26,172 bases of DNA, taken from Microcaldota archaeon (GTDB taxonomy: Archaea; Micrarchaeota; Micrarchaeia; Norongarragalinales; Norongarragalinaceae). Location: contig JAGVWL010000011.1 in the NCBI GenBank assembly GCA_018304285.1, positions 1-26,172 on the forward strand, read 5' to 3'. The notes beneath the pieces are model-generated. The model saw nothing but the letters and a program-made list of their open reading frames with translations. It did not search any database and had not been told where the DNA came from. The position numbers and the translations under genes are program-made. Position 1 is the first letter of the stretch, and each line of letters begins with the position of its first letter. Shown here in pieces: positions 6,688-13,249 of this stretch.

Positions 6688-6738
6688 TTGCAGTCGCTTT
6701 CTTTTTTCCAAGGTTTTTTCTTGGAAAGAAAAAAGCTT
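6688..6738 (-). other. tRNA intron 1, D arm (position 24/25), 51 nt
   Basis: Removing it is the only way to complete the D stem with C25 (GCTC/GAGC). Its middle is a long hairpin: GCTTTTTTCTTTCCAAG pairs with CTTGGAAAAAAGAAAGC over 17 positions with one C-A mismatch and one G-U pair, closed by an A6 loop. The splice motif is relaxed: bulges AG^A and AA^C around a central helix TCAG/CTGC that has three pairs and one mismatch. Confidence 0.75.
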
Positions 6739-6773
6739 CTCTGAACCAGACTGAGCTATGGGCCCACGCTTTG

Positions 6774-6780
6774 TTTATAT
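6774..6780 (+). promoter_or_regulatory. TATA box for leaderless pssA mRNA
   Basis: TTTATAT centred 27 bp before the ATG at 6804, the normal archaeal TATA-to-start-site distance, so transcription would begin at or next to the start codon. The divergent tRNA's own TATA-like stretch lies between this box and the ATG. Confidence 0.6.
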
Positions 6781-6803
6781 TGCCCCGCTTTTTTATTAAT
6801 CGT

Positions 6804-7322
6804 ATGCGCTTGCAGTTGAAAGACGTTTTTTCGCTGGCCAACGGGCTGTCGGGTTTTTTCGCGCTGCCGTTGTTTTTCCTGGTCGGCTATTTCCCGGCAG
6901 CTGCGATGGTTTTGCTTGCGCTAGTTTTCGATTTTTTGGACGGAAAGGTCGCCCGCAAGTCGCGCGGGGACGATGAGTTCGGAAAGCAATTGGATTCTCT
7001 TGCAGATGCGGTTTCTTTCGGCGCAGTCCCGCCGTTCTTGCTGCTTTCGTTCCATTCGCTTTATTCTTACAGCCCGAACGGCGGGTTTTGGGTTTTCTAT
7101 CCCCTGCTGCTGGGTGGATTGTTTTTCCTCGGCGCGTGTTTGATTCGCCTGGCGTTGTTCAACGTGCAGAAGGAAAAGGGCGTTTACCACGGTTTGCCTT
7201 CGCCTCTCGCAGCAGCGCTTGCAGTGGTTTTCGGCTGGCTCAACCCCTACGTCGGGATAATCTTGCTTTTCGTTCTCGGCGCGGCAATGCTTTCCAAATT
7301 TAAGCTCAAGAAAGTTTTTTGA
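6804..7322 (+). CDS. pssA: CDP-alcohol phosphatidyltransferase (archaetidylserine synthase-like)
   Basis: A 172-residue membrane enzyme that transfers a polar head group onto CDP-activated archaeal lipid. The signature D-G-x2-A-R-x8-G-x3-D-x3-D is complete (FDFLDGKVARKSRGDDEFG then KQLDSLAD). The downstream GLPSP loop is typical of the PssA branch, so serine is the likely head group. About six hydrophobic segments are visible. The frame is open 261 bases upstream over the tRNA gene, but the ATG at 6804 is the family N terminus (MRLQLKDVFSLANGLSGF) and has a TATA box (TTTATAT, 6774-6780) 27 bp before it, which predicts a leaderless mRNA. Its 3' end overlaps the convergent ThpR gene by 17 bases. 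Confidence 0.9.
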   Translation: MRLQLKDVFSLANGLSGFFALPLFFLVGYFPAAAMVLLALVFDFLDGKVARKSRGDDEFGKQLDSLADAVSFGAVPPFLLLSFHSLYSYSPNGGFWVFYPLLLGGLFFLGACLIRLALFNVQKEKGVYHGLPSPLAAALAVVFGWLNPYVGIILLFVLGAAMLSKFKLKKVF

Positions 7323-7824
7323 CGAACAGCTCTTCGTAACGCGGGCCTTGCGGCGTCAAGGCGCTTTTGAAAAGGATGACTTCGCCCACCGTTGCAGTGC
7401 CGAATTCTTTCCTTTCGTAGTCTTTCGCCAGCTGCTTGAGCAAATGCAAATTGCGCTGAGTCTTCACACGCGCGAGAGTGACGTGCCCTTCGAACCTTTC
7501 GTTATAGCCGAACGCGCCTGCAATTTTGTGTTGCAGTTTGTCCAGGCCTTTCACGCCAACCCAAAAGATTTTCACGAATTTTTCGCTGGGAAAAAAGCCA
7601 GCGCCCTTCACTTCGGCCGCGACTGGCCCGCTTTCTACCGAATCCAGCTTTTGTTTTGCTTCCTCGATTTTCCCTTCGTCCGTTTCGCCCAGGAAAACGA
7701 GCGTGGCATGGAAAGTGCGGGGGAAAGTTGCATCCAAGCCGAGCGCTTTAGCTTTCGACTGCAGTTCGGATAGTTTGGCTTCGATTTCGCCGCCGAATTT
7801 GACTGCTACGAAGCATCTTGCCAT
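7306..7824 (-). CDS. thpR: RNA 2',3'-cyclic phosphodiesterase (2'-5' RNA ligase family, ThpR)
   Basis: A two-histidine (2H) phosphoesterase of 172 residues that opens 2',3'-cyclic phosphates on RNA to 2'-phosphates and in vitro can join tRNA halves by a 2'-5' bond. Both HxTx motifs are present: HATL (39-42) and HVTL (114-117), each in its family context (RTFHATLVFLGE, FEGHVTLARVK). Length matches LigT/ThpR. The ATG at 7824 (MARCFVAVKF) was chosen over an upstream frame extension of 11 residues because it starts at the conserved first strand. It overlaps the convergent pssA by 17 bases. A role in clearing ends left by tRNA splicing would fit the intron-rich tRNA nearby, but this is inference. 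Confidence 0.9.
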   Translation of the reverse strand: MARCFVAVKFGGEIEAKLSELQSKAKALGLDATFPRTFHATLVFLGETDEGKIEEAKQKLDSVESGPVAAEVKGAGFFPSEKFVKIFWVGVKGLDKLQHKIAGAFGYNERFEGHVTLARVKTQRNLHLLKQLAKDYERKEFGTATVGEVILFKSALTPQGPRYEELFVKKLS

Positions 7825-7891
7825 AATCCCGCCAAAACAAACTATAGCCGAAGGCAAAAATGCCGGAAATTTTTTCCCTGCCTTCTGCGAC

Positions 7892-7935
7892 TAGCGAAAA
7901 GCTGTAGGCCGCTCGATTATTTCCGCTTTTCGCTA
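7892..7935. repeat. 11-bp perfect inverted repeat in a divergent intergenic region
   Basis: TAGCGAAAAGC (7892-7902) is repeated as GCTTTTCGCTA (7925-7935) with a 22-base spacer. It lies in the 150 bases between the divergent thpR and secreted-protein genes, just upstream of the latter's TATA-like stretch. It could be an operator for a dimeric regulator or an RNA hairpin. Confidence 0.7.
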
Positions 7936-7945
7936 TAGCGCATCG

Positions 7946-7955
7946 TTTTTTAATT
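7946..7955 (+). promoter_or_regulatory. TATA-like element for the secreted protein gene
   Basis: TTTTTTAATT centred about 26 bp before the ATG at 7976. The spacing predicts a leaderless transcript, and no ribosome binding site precedes the ATG. Confidence 0.45.
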
Positions 7956-7975
7956 GCGTTTTCACTAGTTTTTTC

Positions 7976-8815
7976 ATGCGTTTCCCTGCGTTTTTGGCAT
8001 TGTTCTTCCTCGCGCTTTTCTCTATCCCAGCTTTTGCTTCCCAACTCAACGTCGTTAGCCCGGTCCAGCAGACGCTCGTTCTTCCGGAACACGTCTTGGA
8101 TTTGGGCGTGATAGGCCCGGGGCAGACTGTTGAAGTTGTCGCGGAAAGGGGGAGCGGGGTTATTGCAGCCGAAAGCCAGACCAAGGGCGAGGCGCTGTGG
8201 GACCAGCTTTTTGTAGTGCGCGAGAGCCTGCCTGCCGGCTGGAAGGCAGAAGATTCCAAGCTTTTCGAAAACCCGTTTCACGCTTTTATTACGGCATCCC
8301 CCGCCGCTGGCGATGGCGAGTATGCATTCCAGTTGAAGGCTTTCGACCAGTATGAAGGGGCAAATGAAAAGGTTTTCAGCGCAAAAGTGCGCATTTCGAA
8401 AGATTTGGTCGAGCAGGCTGTTGCCGAAAACAGGCTGGTTACGGGTGTAGGCTTGCCTGCAGTGATTCAAATCAAGCTGCGCAACAAAAGCTCTGCCAGC
8501 GACGTTTTCGAGCTCAAGGCGTCGGGCGTTCCCTCGAGCTGGGCCGACCCCAGGCGCGTGTTCGTGCGCTTCAATAGTGAAGTTGAAATTCCTTTCGAAG
8601 TGCTTCCGGGCGAGCAGGGAGAGTTTGGTGTGGGCATAACCTCCACTTCGTTGTCCAGCCCGCTCATCAACGCCCGCAGCGGGATTAACATCCAAGCCGT
8701 TTCTTCGCTCGAGCAGGACTTGAGGGCTTTGAACAAGGGTCTGCTTTTGTTTCCGACTGTCGAGCAGGTTGTTTATTCTGCGTTGAGCCTGGTTTCCTAT
8801 CTAGTGTATAAGTAA
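7976..8815 (+). CDS. Secreted or surface-anchored protein of unknown function
   Basis: A 279-residue protein starting with a clear signal peptide (MRFPAFLALFFLALFSIPAFA, then SQL), so it is exported through Sec. The body is beta-rich: GQTVEVVAERGSG, EYAFQLKAFDQYEG, an AVIQIKLRNKSSASDVFELK strand-turn-strand, and EIPFEVLPGEQGEFGVGI, which resemble Ig-like or NEW3-type surface domains. The last 25 residues (LLLFPTVEQVVYSALSLVSY region) are hydrophobic and may anchor it in the membrane. It stands alone behind its own promoter. No family is recognised with certainty; a cell-surface structural or adhesion role is only a guess. Confidence 0.8.
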   Translation: MRFPAFLALFFLALFSIPAFASQLNVVSPVQQTLVLPEHVLDLGVIGPGQTVEVVAERGSGVIAAESQTKGEALWDQLFVVRESLPAGWKAEDSKLFENPFHAFITASPAAGDGEYAFQLKAFDQYEGANEKVFSAKVRISKDLVEQAVAENRLVTGVGLPAVIQIKLRNKSSASDVFELKASGVPSSWADPRRVFVRFNSEVEIPFEVLPGEQGEFGVGITSTSLSSPLINARSGINIQAVSSLEQDLRALNKGLLLFPTVEQVVYSALSLVSYLVYK

Positions 8816-8840
8816 AAAGTTTTAAGCAGCCGCAACCGAG

Positions 8841-8853
8841 TTTTATATTATAT
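8841..8853 (+). promoter_or_regulatory. TATA box upstream of elp3
   Basis: TTTTATATTATAT about 45 bp before the ATG at 8892. The expected start site near 8870 would leave a leader of about 20 bases without an obvious GGTG motif. Confidence 0.5.
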
Positions 8854-8891
8854 CGTTATCCAGTCCAGCTGAAGGCTTTCGGGCGTGTTGC

Positions 8892-10454
8892 ATGGAAACT
8901 GTCTTGGATTTTGCCGAAAAGAAAAAGCTCGCCGCACGAGAAGTGGGCTTGAAGCTTGAAGGCGTCAGCGACGCAAAGCAGCTCGAGCGCGCGAAGCTCG
9001 ACGCTTCGGGAAAATTCGGGTTGCCGCAAGTCATCAGGAACGCCGACGTTTTGAACGAGCTCGGCGCTGAAGAAAAGCGCGAGTTCCGCCTGCTTTTGAA
9101 AACCAAGCGCGCCCGCTCGCTGAGCGGAGTGAGCGTAGTCGCAATAATGCTCAAGCCAATTTCATGTCCGTACCACTGCGCCTACTGCCCTACTAGCGAT
9201 ATTGCAGCGAAAAGCTATACCGGGTTCGAGCCGGCTGCGCTGCGCGCCAGGCGCAACGACTTTGATTCTTTCAAGCAAGTTTCGTCGCGGTTGAAGCAAT
9301 TCCGCGCAATAGGGCACAGCCCGGAAAAATGCGAGCTGATTATCATGGGCGGGACGTTCAACAGCGAGCCTTTGGACTACCAGCAGTCGTTCGTGAAAGG
9401 CGCGTACGACGCTTTCAACGGTTTCGCGAGCGATACGCTCGAACAGGCGATTGTGGCGAACGAAACCGCGCCCAACCGCATTATCGGCTTGACTTTCGAA
9501 ACGCGGCCGGACTGGGCGTCGCCAACGCAAGTGATGCAATTGCTCGAGTTCGGCGCGACGCGCATCGAATTGGGAGTGCAGAGCCTGGACGACACGGCTT
9601 TAATTCGGGTGAAAAGGGGGCACGGGGTTGCGGAAAGCGTCAGTGCCACGCGCAACGTGAAAAACGCTTTCGCGAAAGTAGGCTTCCACATGATGCCCGG
9701 CCTGTTCTCTACGCAGGAGAATGACGTTGCAATGTTCGAGCAGCTGTTCTCGCGCGAGGATTTGCGGCCGGACATGCTCAAAATTTATCCTACGCTCGTC
9801 ATGCCTGGCACGGAATTGTTTGAATTGTGGAAGAAAGGGGAATTCGAGCCGTACCGCGAGGAAATCGCGGCGAAAGTAATCGCGCGAGGCAAGCGGTTCG
9901 TGCCGAGATATTGCCGCATAATGCGCGTGGACCGCGACATTCCGTCGTTCAAGATTGCGGATGGAGTGAAGAAACTGAATTTGCGGGAGTTCGTGAAGAA
10001 GGAAATGCAGGATAACGGGTGGAAGTGCGAATGCATCCGCTGCCGCGAGGCTGGGCTTGCATCGCGATTTGCAAAAGTGGATTCCGGCGCCGTGGAAATG
10101 CACAGGCTGGATTACACTGCGAGCGGGGGGAAGGAAATATTCCTGAGTTTCGACACTGCCGAAGACTATCTCGTTGCGTTCCTGCGCTTGCGCGCGTTCG
10201 AAAGCGAAAGCGGCGTGCAGTGCGGAGTGCGGGAGCTGCGCGTTTACGGCGAGCAGGTCGCCATAGGCTCGCGCGAGGAAAACGCGTTGCAGCACAAGAG
10301 CTTCGGAAAACGGCTTCTCGGGGAAGCGGAGCGCATTGCGAAGGAAGAGTTGGATGCGGAGGAATTGCTGGTCACGAGCGGAGTGGGCGTAAGAGAATAT
10401 TACCGAAAGCAAGGCTATGCACTGCAGACGCCTTGGATGGTAAAGCGTCTTTAA
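8892..10454 (+). CDS. elp3: Elp3: tRNA uridine-34 carboxymethyl-forming enzyme
   Basis: A 520-residue radical SAM/acetyltransferase fusion that installs a carboxymethyl group on C5 of wobble U34 in tRNAs, using acetyl-CoA and SAM. Archaeal Elp3 works without the other Elongator subunits. The iron-sulfur cluster cysteines are C92, C96 and C99 (CPYHCAYCP). Other family blocks are KSYTGFEPAALRARRNDFD, IMGGTFNSEP, GLTFETRPDWASP, RIELGVQSLDD, MMPGLF, LKIYPTLVMPGTELFELWK and RIMRVDRDIPS. The C-terminal GNAT domain carries QHKSFGKRLLGEAERIA and LVTSGVGVREYYRKQGY. Length and domain order are normal. The neighbouring tRNA-Ile(UAU) has a U34 and is a possible substrate, by inference. Confidence 0.95.
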   Translation: METVLDFAEKKKLAAREVGLKLEGVSDAKQLERAKLDASGKFGLPQVIRNADVLNELGAEEKREFRLLLKTKRARSLSGVSVVAIMLKPISCPYHCAYCPTSDIAAKSYTGFEPAALRARRNDFDSFKQVSSRLKQFRAIGHSPEKCELIIMGGTFNSEPLDYQQSFVKGAYDAFNGFASDTLEQAIVANETAPNRIIGLTFETRPDWASPTQVMQLLEFGATRIELGVQSLDDTALIRVKRGHGVAESVSATRNVKNAFAKVGFHMMPGLFSTQENDVAMFEQLFSREDLRPDMLKIYPTLVMPGTELFELWKKGEFEPYREEIAAKVIARGKRFVPRYCRIMRVDRDIPSFKIADGVKKLNLREFVKKEMQDNGWKCECIRCREAGLASRFAKVDSGAVEMHRLDYTASGGKEIFLSFDTAEDYLVAFLRLRAFESESGVQCGVRELRVYGEQVAIGSREENALQHKSFGKRLLGEAERIAKEELDAEELLVTSGVGVREYYRKQGYALQTPWMVKRL

Positions 10455-10491
10455 AGAAGCGCAGAGTAATATTTTTCCGTGTGTGGTGCGA

Positions 10492-11814
10492 ATGGCTTAC
10501 TCCAAGAAAACTCTCGAGCTTTTGAAGTCGAAGGGCGTGAGCGAGGGCGACTGCATTCGCGTTGAAAAGGAAGGCGCGGTTTACGAAGGGATTCTCATGC
10601 CCCGGGCGACCGGGGATGAAAATGCGTTGGTAGTAAAGCTCGACAGCGGGTATAACGCCGGCGTAATCGTTACAGAAAAAACTGCAGTTCAAAAGCTGCC
10701 GCACAAGCCTTCCCTTCACCGCCCCGCCGAGTTCAAGCTTCCTCCGGCGAAAAAAGGCCTGCCGAAAGTTTCACTCGTCACTACCGGGGGCACGATAGTG
10801 TCGAGAGTGGATTACTCTACCGGCGGAGTGAGCGCGTTGACCAAGCCCGAAGAGCTGGTGAGGCAATTTCCAGACTTGCTTGAAGCGTGCGAATTGCGCA
10901 AGATTGTTTCCCCCTTCTCGGTAATGAGCGAAGACTTGACTCCGGCGAACTGGATGGAACTTGCGAAAACCGTTTTTGCTGAGTTGAAGGAAAGCGACGG
11001 AGTCATCGTGACGCACGGGACTGACGCGCTGGGCTTCAGTGCAGCCGCGTTGAGCTTCATGGTTTCCACAAACAAGCCGGTTGTGCTGGTTGGCGCGCAG
11101 CGTTCGCCCGACCGCGGGAGTTTTGACGGGGCGTTGAACCTCGTTTGCGCCGCTCACTTTATCGCGAAAGGAAAACATTCGGGCGTTTCGCTTGTGATGC
11201 ACGGCTCTTCCAGCGACGACTTCTGCTACGCGCACGGCGGGACGAAGGTAAGGAAAATGCATTCCTCGCGCCGCGATGCGTTCCAGTCGATAAACTCGCT
11301 GCCGCTGGCGAAAATCTATTCCGACGGAAGGGTTGAGGAAAAGAATTTCGAGGAAGCGAAAGCCGAGGAAAAGCTTGACGCGGTTTTCGACGAGCATGTT
11401 GCGATGGTGAAAGCCTACCCTAATTCCGAGCCCGACGTTTTGGATTGGCTTGTCGGCGAAAAGAAAAAGAAAGGCATTATCATTGAAGCGATGGGCTTGG
11501 GGCACGTTCCCACGAACAACGCCAAAAGCTGGATTGTCCACGTGAAGAAAGCCGTCGGCGCAGGAGTGTTCGTCGGGATAACGACTCAAACGCTCTACGG
11601 TTCAGTGAATCCGTTTGTTTACTCGAATTTGCGCAAGCTCGGCGAAGCAGGGGCGGTTTTCCTGAAAGACGGACTGCCCGAAACCATGTACGTAAAACTC
11701 GGGTGGGTTTTGGCGCACAAGGAATGGAATACGAATGAAAAAATGCTTGAAAGCTTGCGCGGCGAGTTCAACGACCGGCTGCCGGATTTAGAATTCAAGG
11801 AAAACGCGGTTTGA
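10492..11814 (+). CDS. gatD: Glutamyl-tRNA(Gln) amidotransferase subunit D (asparaginase-like)
   Basis: The glutaminase subunit of GatDE, which makes Gln-tRNA(Gln) from misacylated Glu-tRNA(Gln) in archaea. It releases ammonia that is channelled to GatE. In the 440-residue protein the N-terminal 80 residues are the archaeal GatD-specific domain. The type I asparaginase core then shows VTTGGTIVSRVDYSTGGV (catalytic Thr in TTGGT, 97-101) and the HGTDAL block (175-180) with its Thr and Asp, followed by VLVGAQRSPDRGSFDG. The ATG at 10492 was preferred over an in-frame GTG at 10483 because GGTG lies four bases upstream of it. It is followed by gatE after six bases. Confidence 0.95.
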   Translation: MAYSKKTLELLKSKGVSEGDCIRVEKEGAVYEGILMPRATGDENALVVKLDSGYNAGVIVTEKTAVQKLPHKPSLHRPAEFKLPPAKKGLPKVSLVTTGGTIVSRVDYSTGGVSALTKPEELVRQFPDLLEACELRKIVSPFSVMSEDLTPANWMELAKTVFAELKESDGVIVTHGTDALGFSAAALSFMVSTNKPVVLVGAQRSPDRGSFDGALNLVCAAHFIAKGKHSGVSLVMHGSSSDDFCYAHGGTKVRKMHSSRRDAFQSINSLPLAKIYSDGRVEEKNFEEAKAEEKLDAVFDEHVAMVKAYPNSEPDVLDWLVGEKKKKGIIIEAMGLGHVPTNNAKSWIVHVKKAVGAGVFVGITTQTLYGSVNPFVYSNLRKLGEAGAVFLKDGLPETMYVKLGWVLAHKEWNTNEKMLESLRGEFNDRLPDLEFKENAV

Positions 11815-11820
11815 TGAAAG

Positions 11821-13200
11821 ATGACTGCAAAAATCGGCTTGGAAATACACCAGCGTTTGGACACGCGCAAGCTTCACTGCCATTGCTACGCCAACCCTTC
11901 GGAAGACAAGGCAGACTTCAAGCCCGATTTGGTTTTGCGGCGCAGGCTCAAAGCGGTGGGAGGGGAATTGGGCGAAGTGGACGCCGCGGCGGCGTACGAA
12001 GCGGCGAAAAAACGCGTTTTCGAATACCAAGTAGACCCGAGATTCTCCTGTTTGGTGGAGAGCGACGAAACTCCGCCGGAAGAGTTGAATGGGGAAGCTT
12101 TGCAAGCGGTTTTGGGCATTGCAAAAGCTTTGAACGCACGCGTGGTGGATGAGGCGCACGTAATGCGCAAGATGATTACCGACGGGTCGGCAGTAAGCGG
12201 GTTCCAGCGCACTACGCTTATTGCAACAGGCGGTTTCATTGAAACGCAAAAGGGGAAAGTGGGAATCCAAAGCATTGCGCTGGAGGAAGAGAGCGCGGGG
12301 ATAGTGGAGAAAGGGCATGGAAAGTTTATTTTCCGTTTGGACAGGCTGGGAATTCCGCTCGTGGAAATAGCGACTGCGCCGGACGTGAAGGACGGCGAGC
12401 ACGCGAAGGAAACTGCGGAAATTTTGGGCCGCGTCCTGCGGGAGTCGGGTTTGGTGCAGAGGGGTTTGGGGAGCATCAGGCAGGATTTGAACATTTCGAT
12501 CGACGGCGGAGAGCGGGTTGAATTGAAGGGCGTGCAGGATTTGCGCTTGCTGCCGAAAATAATCGGCATTGAAATCGAGAGGCAGAAGAAGGACGGCGTG
12601 CGCAAGGGCGGGGAGACGCGGCGGATTATCGGCGAGCAAAGCGAGTTCATGCGGCCGTTGCCGGGCGCGGCGAGAATTTATCCGGAGACGGACATCCCGC
12701 ACGTGCGCATTACGCGCGAGCTTTTGGAAAAGGCTGTTGTGGGGGAGAAAAGCGCGGACAAGGTAACGCGCTTGGAAAAACTAGGCTTGGGCGAGCAAAT
12801 GGCGGAAAGGCTTGCCTTTTCGAAAGAACTGCCTTTGTTCGAAAGGATTTACGCTAAAACGAGCGCCGAGCCCACCGTTATCGCATCGGCCTTGCTCGAG
12901 TCGCTCACGAGCTTGCGCAGGGAGGGGATTGCGACGGAAAAAATTTCCGAGCAGCAGCTTTCCGGCTTGTTCTCGTTTTTCGCCGAAGGGAAAATCGCGA
13001 AGGCGGCGGTTGCGGAAATATTGCGCGAACTGCCTTCGGGCAAGGGCGCAGGGGAAATCGCGAAGGAAAAGGATTTGCTCAAGTTTTCTTCAAGGGAGCT
13101 GGATGCGCTTGTGGCGAGCGGAAAGGGCTTCGGGGAGATAATGCGGGAATACCGCCTGCGCGTGGACGCGCAGGAATTGCAGAAGAAGTTCAAGCCTTAG
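11821..13200 (+). CDS. gatE: Glutamyl-tRNA(Gln) amidotransferase subunit E, short form
   Basis: The tRNA-binding and kinase subunit of GatDE, which phosphorylates the Glu side chain and transfers ammonia. Family motifs are KIGLEIHQRLDT (5-16), KLHCHCYA, the glycine-rich TTLIATGGF, GSIRQDLNISI and the highly conserved MRPLPGAARIYPETD (277-291). The helical and tail (YqeY-like) domains complete the C terminus. Typical archaeal GatE has about 620 residues because an AspRS-like domain is inserted between the segment VQDLRLLPKIIGIEIERQ (about 238-255) and the MRPLPG block. Here only about 20 residues separate them, so the insertion is missing and the protein has 459 residues. No frameshift or stop is seen, so it appears intact. 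Confidence 0.94.
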   Translation: MTAKIGLEIHQRLDTRKLHCHCYANPSEDKADFKPDLVLRRRLKAVGGELGEVDAAAAYEAAKKRVFEYQVDPRFSCLVESDETPPEELNGEALQAVLGIAKALNARVVDEAHVMRKMITDGSAVSGFQRTTLIATGGFIETQKGKVGIQSIALEEESAGIVEKGHGKFIFRLDRLGIPLVEIATAPDVKDGEHAKETAEILGRVLRESGLVQRGLGSIRQDLNISIDGGERVELKGVQDLRLLPKIIGIEIERQKKDGVRKGGETRRIIGEQSEFMRPLPGAARIYPETDIPHVRITRELLEKAVVGEKSADKVTRLEKLGLGEQMAERLAFSKELPLFERIYAKTSAEPTVIASALLESLTSLRREGIATEKISEQQLSGLFSFFAEGKIAKAAVAEILRELPSGKGAGEIAKEKDLLKFSSRELDALVASGKGFGEIMREYRLRVDAQELQKKFKP

Positions 13201-13220
13201 CAAAAAGAGCAAACGGCGTT

Positions 13221-13229
13221 TTTTTATAA
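13221..13229 (+). promoter_or_regulatory. TATA box for the pilus ATPase gene
   Basis: TTTTTATAA centred 25 bp before the ATG at 13250 and just after the gatE stop. The spacing predicts a leaderless mRNA, and marks the start of the pilus locus as a new transcription unit. Confidence 0.6.
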
Positions 13230-13249
13230 CGCCCTTGCGTTTTGTTTTC

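Larger units (their letters stand above)
6544..6765 (-). tRNA. tRNA-Ile (anticodon UAU) interrupted by three introns
   Basis: The 222-base precursor folds, after removal of three introns, into a 76-nt tRNA. The acceptor stem GGGCCCA pairs with TGGGCCC, with discriminator A at 6544 and no encoded CCA. The D stem is GCTC/GAGC with an 11-nt loop holding A14, G15, G18 and G19. The anticodon stem CCAGT pairs with GCTGG, and the loop CTTATAA puts anticodon TAT at 6676-6678. The variable loop is ACGTC. The T stem CGGGG pairs with CCCCG around TTCAAAT. U8, A14 and the G15-C48 pair are all present. Acceptor stem, T arm and A73 match archaeal tRNA-Ile. Exons on the minus strand are 6765-6739, 6687-6675, 6639-6618 and 6557-6544. 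A TATA-like stretch (TTAATAAAAAAG, minus strand, about 6788-6799) lies about 29 bp upstream. Confidence 0.88.

Noticed and set aside
6681..6695. Alternative anticodon hairpin GACTG / CAGTC
   Set aside because: The loop has six bases and lacks U33, and the T-arm spacing then fails. The CCAGT/GCTGG stem with intron 2 removed gives a regular tRNA.
6543..6803. Upstream in-frame extension of pssA
   Set aside because: It runs through the tRNA gene antisense, and the TATA box and family N terminus both place the start at 6804.
7748..8695. 315-codon minus-strand open frame antisense to the secreted protein
   Set aside because: The plus-strand protein has a signal peptide and TATA-to-ATG spacing, while the antisense frame shows no domain and also overlaps the thpR start region.
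9600..10412. Long minus-strand open frame antisense to elp3
   Set aside because: Elp3 is unmistakable along its full length; the antisense frame is a by-product of codon bias.
10771..11589. Long minus-strand open frame antisense to gatD
   Set aside because: GatD is complete with all active-site motifs and the opposite frame is Arg/His-rich without a family.
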